From positions 1 through 5,808 of the forward strand of contig JACDHQ010000155.1 in the NCBI GenBank assembly GCA_013820975.1: a DNA stretch of 5,808 nt, given 5' to 3'. The notes below the pieces were generated by a model. That model was not told where the DNA came from and did not search any database. It worked only from the letters and a program-made list of their open reading frames with translations. The DNA is from Gemmatimonadaceae bacterium (GTDB lineage: Bacteria; Gemmatimonadota; Gemmatimonadetes; Gemmatimonadales; Gemmatimonadaceae). A program made the translations under genes and the position numbers. Of the stretch, positions 1 through 4,313 are shown piece after piece (the first letter of the stretch is position 1; each line of letters begins with the position of its first letter).

Positions 1-1152
1 CTCCTGTTCTACTTCGCGCTGCGGATCATTCGCCGGCTGCGCATTCTCAGCCTGCGACGCCTTCCGCAGGTTGCGGGTCCGCACCTGCCGGGTGTCACCA
101 TCGGCGGATTCAGCCTGCTCACGGCGCAGCAACTCCTCACGTTCGTGCGCCGGATGAGCGATCTCCTGGCGTGGGCGGCGGGCCTGTTCACGGCCTACCT
201 GTGGCTCGTCTTCGTGCTGACCCGTTTTGCCTACAGTCGCCCGTGGGGCGAGGCACTCGGCGCGTACCTTACGTCGACCGTCGCGGAGCTTGCCCTGTCG
301 GCGCTTGGCGGAGTGCCAGGGCTGTTCACGGTCGTCCTCATCTTCATCGTGACGCGGTGGGTGGCGCGGCTGGTCGGCGCATTCTTCGACGCGGTGGAGG
401 CGGGGAGCGTCGAACTCCCCTGGATGCACGGCGAGACGGCGAATCCCACCAAGCGCATCAGCATTGCCCTGCTGTGGCTGTTTGCGATTGTCGTGGCGTA
501 TCCGTACGTCCCGGGCAGCAGCAGCGACGTCTTCAAGGGTGTGAGCGTGTTCGCGGGGCTCGTCATCTCCCTCGGGTCGTCGGGTGTGGTGAGCCAGGCG
601 ATGAGCGGGCTGGTGCTGATGTACTCGCGGGCACTCAAGCCGGGTGATTACGTGCGCCTGGGAGAGACCGAGGGAACGGTGACGACGCTTGGCATGCTGT
701 CGACGAAGATCAGGACCAACAAGCGCGAGGAGGTCACGCTGCCCAATGCCGTGGTGATCGGCGGCGGCGTGAAGAACTACACCCGTCTCGCGAGCGAGAG
801 CGGGATCATCCTGCACACCTCCGTGACGATCGGCTACGACACACCGTGGCGGCAGGTCGAGGGAATGCTCCTCCTCGCGGCGGGCCGGACCGAAGGACTT
901 GCCGCAGCCCCGACGCCGTTCGTCCACGTTACTGCGTTGTCGGATTTCTACGTCGAGTACCAGCTCAATGCGCATCTGCTGGATCCGTCGCAGCGGGTGG
1001 GCGTCCTGTCGGCGCTGCACCGCAACATCCTCGACGCGTTCAATGAGTACGGGGTCCAGATCACCTCGCCGCACTACGTATCGGACCCTCCGCGACCGAT
1101 GATCGTGCCGCGCGAGCGGTGGTACCCGGCACCGGCCCCGTCGCCGGAATAG
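1..1152 (+). CDS. MscS-family mechanosensitive ion channel, 5'-truncated by window edge
   Basis: Inner-membrane channel of the small-conductance mechanosensitive family, which opens under membrane tension to release solutes after osmotic downshock. The frame is open from base 1 to the TAG at 1150-1152, giving 383 residues. A GTG at 145 is only an internal valine: reading continues upstream with a basic, hydrophobic stretch, so the true start is probably outside the window. Numbering from base 1, hydrophobic segments lie near residues 55-76, 94-125, 153-170 and 181-208. The last is the Gly/Ala/Ser-rich pore-lining helix (LGSSGVVSQAMSGL, 191-204). It is followed by the family's beta domain: LKPGDYVRLGETEGTV (212-227), a TKIRTN strand (235-240) and LPNAVVIGGGVKNYTR (247-262), matching the PN...N..R signature of MscS. 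The alpha/beta C-terminal domain (about 263-355) then ends in a short Pro-rich tail. The family call is secure. The N-terminal architecture and the gating role of this particular paralogue cannot be judged here. Confidence 0.93.
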   Translation, partial: LLFYFALRIIRRLRILSLRRLPQVAGPHLPGVTIGGFSLLTAQQLLTFVRRMSDLLAWAAGLFTAYLWLVFVLTRFAYSRPWGEALGAYLTSTVAELALSALGGVPGLFTVVLIFIVTRWVARLVGAFFDAVEAGSVELPWMHGETANPTKRISIALLWLFAIVVAYPYVPGSSSDVFKGVSVFAGLVISLGSSGVVSQAMSGLVLMYSRALKPGDYVRLGETEGTVTTLGMLSTKIRTNKREEVTLPNAVVIGGGVKNYTRLASESGIILHTSVTIGYDTPWRQVEGMLLLAAGRTEGLAAAPTPFVHVTALSDFYVEYQLNAHLLDPSQRVGVLSALHRNILDAFNEYGVQITSPHYVSDPPRPMIVPRERWYPAPAPSPE

Positions 1153-1252
1153 CGGCGTGGACGTGCCGCGCCCGGACGGACGCTGGTCGGGCTGGAGGTT
1201 CTCGTGCTGACATCCCCTGCATCGGCCCGCACCCGCCCCGGCTCGTGCACGG

Positions 1253-1420
1253 GTGTACATGCCGCCTGTCGGCACGAAGAACCCACAGCTGATTCACGGG
1301 AGCCACCACGCGTCCTCGATCGGCACCGCCGCCACCCACGGCTGCCTCCGCCTGGGTGCGGAGGGCCTGGCGTTCATCTATTCGCGGGTGCCGATCGGGA
1401 CACCGGTCCACATCATGTAG
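1253..1420 (+). pseudogene. L,D-transpeptidase (YkuD) C-terminal remnant
   Basis: This plus-strand frame ends at TAG 1418-1420 and is blocked upstream by TGA 1208-1210. From the GTG at 1253 it encodes 55 residues. Residues 13-34 hold the YkuD catalytic signature: IHGS (14-17), SSIG (21-24), then THGCLRL (28-34). Cys31 (codon 1343-1345) is the expected nucleophile and His15/His29 the conserved histidines. The end, RVPIGTPVHIM (45-55), matches the closing strand of these domains. Intact enzymes make 3-3 peptidoglycan cross-links or attach proteins to peptidoglycan in the periplasm, and need roughly 120 or more residues for the fold plus an export signal. Here all N-terminal strands and any signal peptide are missing. 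I found neither a convincing continuation in the other two frames of 1153-1252 nor a Shine-Dalgarno sequence. The family match is strong. Calling it a pseudogene rather than a short expressed ORF is inference from the missing fold. It begins only 100 bp after the MscS stop. Confidence 0.8.
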
Positions 1421-1438
1421 CGCGATCGAGGCCGCTAC
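1417..1438. other. Short inverted repeat spanning two convergent stop codons
   Basis: GTAGCG (1417-1422) and CGCTAC (1433-1438) form a perfect 6-bp stem with a 10-nt loop. The stem contains the stop of the transpeptidase remnant (TAG 1418-1420) and, on the other strand, the stop of the small membrane protein gene (1435-1437). There is no T-tract on either side, so it is at best a weak bidirectional terminator or may be chance. Confidence 0.3.
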
Positions 1439-1584
1439 AGTGGCTTCCGCCCCGTGACCAGCCGGTACACGATCACGATCAACGCGATCACCAGCAGGAT
1501 GTGAATCAGCCCGCCAGCGACGGGGAACACCAGGAAGCCGAGCAACCAGAGCACGAGCAGGATGACGATGATTGTCCAGAGCAT
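1435..1584 (-). CDS. lmo0937-family small membrane protein
   Basis: A 49-residue protein read on the minus strand from ATG (1584-1582) to TAG (1437-1435). It consists almost wholly of two hydrophobic segments. The first is MLWTIIVILLVLWLLGFL (1-18). A Pro/Gly turn (VAGGLIH, 22-28) leads to the second, ILLVIALIVIVYRL (29-42), and the protein ends in a short basic tail (VTGRKPL). This is the characteristic pattern of the lmo0937 family (DUF5670 as I recall it), tiny bacterial membrane proteins of unknown function. The start is chosen because the family begins MLWTI. The frame stays open far upstream, but that part is the antisense of katE and should not be joined to this gene. Only a weak purine patch (GGGA, about 8 nt upstream) could act as a ribosome site. 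It is divergent from katE, with 324 bp between the two starts, so shared stress control is possible but unproven. Confidence 0.85.
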   Translation of the reverse strand: MLWTIIVILLVLWLLGFLVFPVAGGLIHILLVIALIVIVYRLVTGRKPL

Positions 1585-1680
1585 TGTTGTCCCGGGTAAA
1601 GGAATTGAGGTCCTTCGGCGCCGTCGGCATGCATCGGCCGTGCCGGAAGGCTTACGCGATCTCACCGTCCCGATCCTCGG

Positions 1681-1690
1681 TTTCGCGAAA
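1681..1690. promoter_or_regulatory. 10-bp perfect palindrome TTTCGCGAAA, candidate operator
   Basis: TTTCGCGAAA is its own reverse complement. It lies 97 bp upstream of the small membrane protein start and 218 bp upstream of the katE start. Outer TCGG (1677-1680) and CCGA (1694-1697) add complementary bases but are not placed symmetrically. A dimeric regulator could bind here, but a 10-bp palindrome can also arise by chance in GC-rich DNA. Confidence 0.3.
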
Positions 1691-1739
1691 TCCACCGAGA
1701 ACGTGGCGCTGGGAAAAATTGGAGGGACGTGTGATGGTA

Positions 1740-1754
1740 CCCGTTCCGAACGGG
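1740..1754. promoter_or_regulatory. 15-bp palindrome upstream of katE, candidate operator
   Basis: CCCGTTC (1740-1746) and GAACGGG (1748-1754) are perfect 7-bp inverted arms around one central base, ending 154 bp before the katE ATG. The compact dyad with a single-base centre looks like a site for a dimeric repressor or activator, and its place in the divergent region would suit control of katE, of the small membrane protein gene, or of both. I cannot assign it to a named regulator, and no regulator gene is present in the window. Confidence 0.4.
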
Positions 1755-1898
1755 CTGGGCGGTCAGGGGCGTTTCGCGCTTCCCGTCGGGATCTGCCGAC
1801 ACCGCACGTCGCTCGCCGGGAAACCCTCGCCAGGCTCCCCCTGCAGGCCGGAACAGTCCTTGCGCCCGCACGGGCCAATTTCCCAGTAGACACGAGCC

Positions 1899-1903
1899 AG
1901 GAG
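1899..1903 (+). promoter_or_regulatory. Ribosome binding site of katE
   Basis: AGGAG sits 5 nt before the ATG at 1909. This is a good Shine-Dalgarno match at usable spacing and supports that start over any other in-frame choice. Confidence 0.8.
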
Positions 1904-1908
1904 CCGCC

Positions 1909-4095
1909 ATGAAAAAAGACAAGGGCGACCGCAAGCCAGCGCCCGGCGACGCAACGCCGGCCAACGCGAAGGTCCAGCAGCTTGCCGCCCACACCACCGA
2001 CGGTGCCGACGAGTTCCTGACGACGAACACCGGCGTCCGCGTCAATGACGACCAGAACTCGCTGAAAGCGGGTGACCGCGGCCCGACGCTCCTCGAGGAC
2101 TTCATCTTCCGCGAGAAGATGACGCACTTCGATCACGAGCGCATTCCCGAGCGCATCGTGCACGCCCGCGGCGCAGGCGCCCACGGAATCTTCAAGGCGT
2201 ATCCCAACGCTGCCGCCCTCTCGCGCGCCGCATTCCTCCAGGATCCGTCGGCCGAGACGCCCGTATTCGTGCGATTCTCGACCGTCGCCGGGTCGCGCGG
2301 CTCCACCGACCTGCCGCGCGACGCGCGCGGGTTCGCCGTCAAGTTCTACACCTCGGAAGGCACCTACGACCTCGTCGGCAACAACATCCCGGTGTTCTTC
2401 ATCCAGGATGCGATGAAGTTCCCCGACCTCGTCCATGCGGTGAAGCCCGAGCCGCACAACGAGATCCCGCAGGCGACGGCGGCGCACGACACGTTCTGGG
2501 ATTTCATCTCCGTCATGCCCGAATCGCTGCACATGATCATGTGGGCCATGTCCGACCGGGCGATCCCGCGCAGCCTCCGGATGATGGAAGGATTCGGGGT
2601 CCACACCTTCCGCCTCATCGACGCGGCCGGCACCGCGCGATTCGTGAAGTTCCACTGGAAGCCACTGCTCGGGCTGCACCAGGTGGTGTGGGAGGAAGCA
2701 CAGGTGATCTCCGGCGCCGATCCCGACTTCCATCGCCGCGACCTCTGGGAGGCGATCGAGGAGGGGCACTTTCCCGAATGGGAGCTCGGCGTCCAGGTCG
2801 TCGAGGAAGCGGACGAGCACGCATTCGACTTCGACCTGCTCGACCCGACGAAGATCATTCCCGAGGAGCTCGTGCCCGTGCAGCGCATCGGGAAGATGAC
2901 GCTGAACCGCAACCCGGACAACTTCTTCGCCGAGACGGAGCAGGCGGCCTTTCACCCGGGCCACGTCGTGCCGGGAATCGACTTCTCCAACGACCCGTTG
3001 CTGCAGGGTCGACTGTTCTCGTACACCGACACGCAGCTGCTGCGACTGGGCGGGCCGAACTTCCAGGAGATCCCGATCAACCGCCCCGTCACCCCGGTGC
3101 ACAACAACCAGCGCGACGGCCACATGCGCCAGACGATCGACCGGGGCCGCACAGCGTATGGTCCGAACACCCTCGCCCGCGGTTGCCCGATGCAGGCCCG
3201 CGCTGCACAGGGTGGCTTCGTGCATCACGCGGAGCGGATCGACGCGCACAAGGTCCGCGCGCGGAGCCCCAGCTTCCACGACCACTACTCGCAGGCGACG
3301 CTGTTCTTCAACAGCCAGACGCCGGTCGAGCAACAGCACATGATCGACGCGCTCAAGTTCGAGCTCGGGAAGGTCGAGACGATCGCCATCCGTGAGCGGA
3401 TGCTGGTCCACCTCAGTCACATCAGCGAGTCGTTGGCGAAGCCGGTCGCCGAAGGGCTCGGGCTCGCCATTCCCGCGAAGTCCGACGTGCACCTCAACAT
3501 GAGCATCCCCGCCGATACGGACCCCGCCGAGGTACAGCCGCGGGCGCCGAAGCCGGGCAAGCGGTCGGTGAAGACCTCGCCGGCGCTCAGCATGACGAGC
3601 CTTCCCGGTTCCGGCATCAGGACCCGCCGAGTTGCGGTCGTCGTTGCCGACGGGACGGCCGCTGCAGACGTCGAGCGCATCGTCAGTGCGCTCGAGGCAG
3701 AAGGCGCGATGCCCAAGCTGGTGGCGCCATCACTTGGCACGCTGAAGCTCGAGGGCGGCGGTGAGCGGCCGATCGACTTCAGCTTCCTCACGACGAGCTC
3801 GGCGCTGTTCGATGCGGTGTTCCTGCCCGGCGGCAAGCGAGCGATGGAAAAGCTGGTGACGATGGATCCGGTGTTCGAGTTCGTGCGGATGGCCTACCGC
3901 CACCTGAAGCCGATCGGAGCCAGCGGAGAAGGGGTGGAGCTGCTCTCGGCCGCGATCGCGGGGCTTCGTCCTGGCGGGAAACCGGCGTCGACCGGTGCCC
4001 CGGGCATCATCACGGCGGGCGGAGCGCTCGGCGACGACGACATGCGGAAGTTCGTCGGGGCGATCGAGATGCACCGGTTCTGGGATCGGGTATAA
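1909..4095 (+). CDS. katE: Catalase HPII, large-subunit monofunctional haem catalase
   Basis: Cytoplasmic haem enzyme that splits 2 H2O2 into 2 H2O and O2. It has 728 residues, in the range of the large-subunit catalases (E. coli HPII has 753). Layout: a polar N-terminal arm (1-50), the catalase core (about 55-500), a linker (535-570), and a C-terminal class I glutamine amidotransferase/DJ-1-like domain (about 572-728). Visible active-site residues are His85 in RIVHARG (82-88), Asn158 in VGNNIPVFF (156-164), and the proximal haem ligand Tyr372 with Arg368 in GRLFSYTDTQ (367-376). His349 (AAFHPGH, 346-352) lies where HPII has the His that bonds covalently to the haem-ligand Tyr, so that cross-link is possible. 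The C-terminal domain has no cysteine; the protein's only Cys is 426, in the core. That fits the family, where this domain is structural. The start is fixed by AGGAG at 1899-1903. The gene stands alone, divergent from the small membrane protein gene and convergent with the GH94 gene. Stress or stationary-phase control would be usual but is not shown by the sequence. Confidence 0.97.
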   Translation: MKKDKGDRKPAPGDATPANAKVQQLAAHTTDGADEFLTTNTGVRVNDDQNSLKAGDRGPTLLEDFIFREKMTHFDHERIPERIVHARGAGAHGIFKAYPNAAALSRAAFLQDPSAETPVFVRFSTVAGSRGSTDLPRDARGFAVKFYTSEGTYDLVGNNIPVFFIQDAMKFPDLVHAVKPEPHNEIPQATAAHDTFWDFISVMPESLHMIMWAMSDRAIPRSLRMMEGFGVHTFRLIDAAGTARFVKFHWKPLLGLHQVVWEEAQVISGADPDFHRRDLWEAIEEGHFPEWELGVQVVEEADEHAFDFDLLDPTKIIPEELVPVQRIGKMTLNRNPDNFFAETEQAAFHPGHVVPGIDFSNDPLLQGRLFSYTDTQLLRLGGPNFQEIPINRPVTPVHNNQRDGHMRQTIDRGRTAYGPNTLARGCPMQARAAQGGFVHHAERIDAHKVRARSPSFHDHYSQATLFFNSQTPVEQQHMIDALKFELGKVETIAIRERMLVHLSHISESLAKPVAEGLGLAIPAKSDVHLNMSIPADTDPAEVQPRAPKPGKRSVKTSPALSMTSLPGSGIRTRRVAVVVADGTAAADVERIVSALEAEGAMPKLVAPSLGTLKLEGGGERPIDFSFLTTSSALFDAVFLPGGKRAMEKLVTMDPVFEFVRMAYRHLKPIGASGEGVELLSAAIAGLRPGGKPASTGAPGIITAGGALGDDDMRKFVGAIEMHRFWDRV

Positions 4096-4150
4096 CGCGC
4101 GAATCTTGGGGCGTGCGAAGCTAGGGCTGCCCGAAGGCTGAAGTTGTTCG

Positions 4151-4185
4151 GACCAGAGCCCAAAGCCCAGAGCCTGAAGCCCATC
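4151..4185 (+). repeat. Left heptamer array, five 7-bp units (GCCCARA type)
   Basis: The units are GACCAGA, GCCCAAA, GCCCAGA, GCCTGAA and GCCCATC, directly adjacent and in register. The first three are exact complements of the last three units of the right array; the inner two have diverged. The 7-bp period is not a codon multiple and the array lies outside any credible gene. Confidence 0.75.
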
Positions 4186-4194
4186 GACTTCCGT

Positions 4195-4232
4195 CTGGCT
4201 GATGACCGCTGTTGCTGTTGGCCATGAGCCAG
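4195..4232. other. Imperfect hairpin inside the inverted-repeat element
   Basis: CTGGCTGATGACC (4195-4207) pairs with GGCCATGAGCCAG (4220-4232) at 11 of 13 positions, around a 12-nt loop. Nested in the larger inverted repeat, it gives the element a two-level fold, which is more structure than a simple terminator needs. It has no T-tract. Confidence 0.45.
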
Positions 4233-4273
4233 TCGCTGGCTTCCGAACCACAGTCAGCAGCTGGACGATACCT

Positions 4274-4308
4274 ATTGGGCATTGGGCTCTGGGCTTTGGG
4301 CTCTGGTC
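4274..4308 (-). repeat. Right heptamer array with G-quadruplex motif
   Basis: On the plus strand the five adjacent 7-bp units are ATTGGGC, ATTGGGC, TCTGGGC, TTTGGGC and TCTGGTC, the inverted counterpart of the left array. The regular spacing puts four GGG tracts at 4277-4279, 4284-4286, 4291-4293 and 4298-4300, each separated by exactly 4 nt (CATT, CTCT, CTTT). This is a canonical G-quadruplex pattern on the plus strand. The left array has only three full tracts on the minus strand, because one unit reads GCCTGAA. Read-through transcripts of katE would carry the G-rich form. Confidence 0.7.
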
Positions 4309-4313
4309 CGTCC

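Larger units (their letters stand above)
1585..1908. promoter_or_regulatory. Divergent intergenic region between small membrane protein gene and katE
   Basis: The 324 bp between the two divergent start codons must hold the katE promoter and probably that of the lmo0937-type gene. I see no convincing -35/-10 pair on either strand; the base composition is too GC-rich for confident reading by eye. The only AT-rich patch is GGGAAAAATT near 1711-1720. Several short palindromes lie between 1681 and 1791, the strongest listed separately; another is TCCCG-T-CGGGA at 1781-1791. The plus-strand frames open across this region show no recognisable protein and no ribosome site, and I treat them as non-coding. 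Confidence 0.5.
4149..4310. repeat. 162-bp element with 26-bp perfect inverted terminal repeats
   Basis: Bases 4149-4174 are the exact reverse complement of 4285-4310. The arms continue imperfectly inward to about 4185 and 4274, leaving roughly 90-110 bp between them. Each arm consists of 7-bp tandem units. The inner part holds a second, imperfect hairpin (4195-4232). The element lies between the convergent 3' ends of katE (stop at 4095) and the GH94 gene (stop codon 4316-4314), its right end 3 bp past the latter. It could be a dispersed palindromic or MITE-like element, or a bidirectional terminator or mRNA-stabilising structure. I see no target-site duplication in the flanks (GTT before, TCC after) and no T-tract, so neither reading is secure. 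Confidence 0.75.

Noticed and set aside
145..147. GTG as the start of the MscS gene.
   Set aside because: The same frame is open to base 1 with a hydrophobic, basic sequence typical of a continuing membrane protein, so the codon is read as internal valine.
1061..1630. A 189-codon minus-strand frame across the MscS 3' end, the transpeptidase remnant and the small membrane protein gene.
   Set aside because: It is in a different frame from the small membrane protein, shows no domain, and lies antisense to a clear MscS C-terminus and YkuD motif.
1562..1912. Plus-strand frames of about 105-116 codons through the divergent intergenic region, one overlapping the katE start.
   Set aside because: No recognisable protein, no ribosome site, and overlap with the small membrane protein gene on the other strand. 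The good AGGAG serves katE.
1435..3492. A 685-codon open frame on the minus strand ending in the small membrane protein.
   Set aside because: Most of it is the antisense of katE and reads as Arg/Val/Glu/Leu/Asp-rich shadow sequence with no recognisable domain. Only the last 49 codons match a known family, so the gene starts at 1584.
4149..4310. CRISPR array or integron attachment site.
   Set aside because: The direct units are only 7 bp with no spacers, and the main symmetry is one inverted pair. No cas or integrase gene is present.
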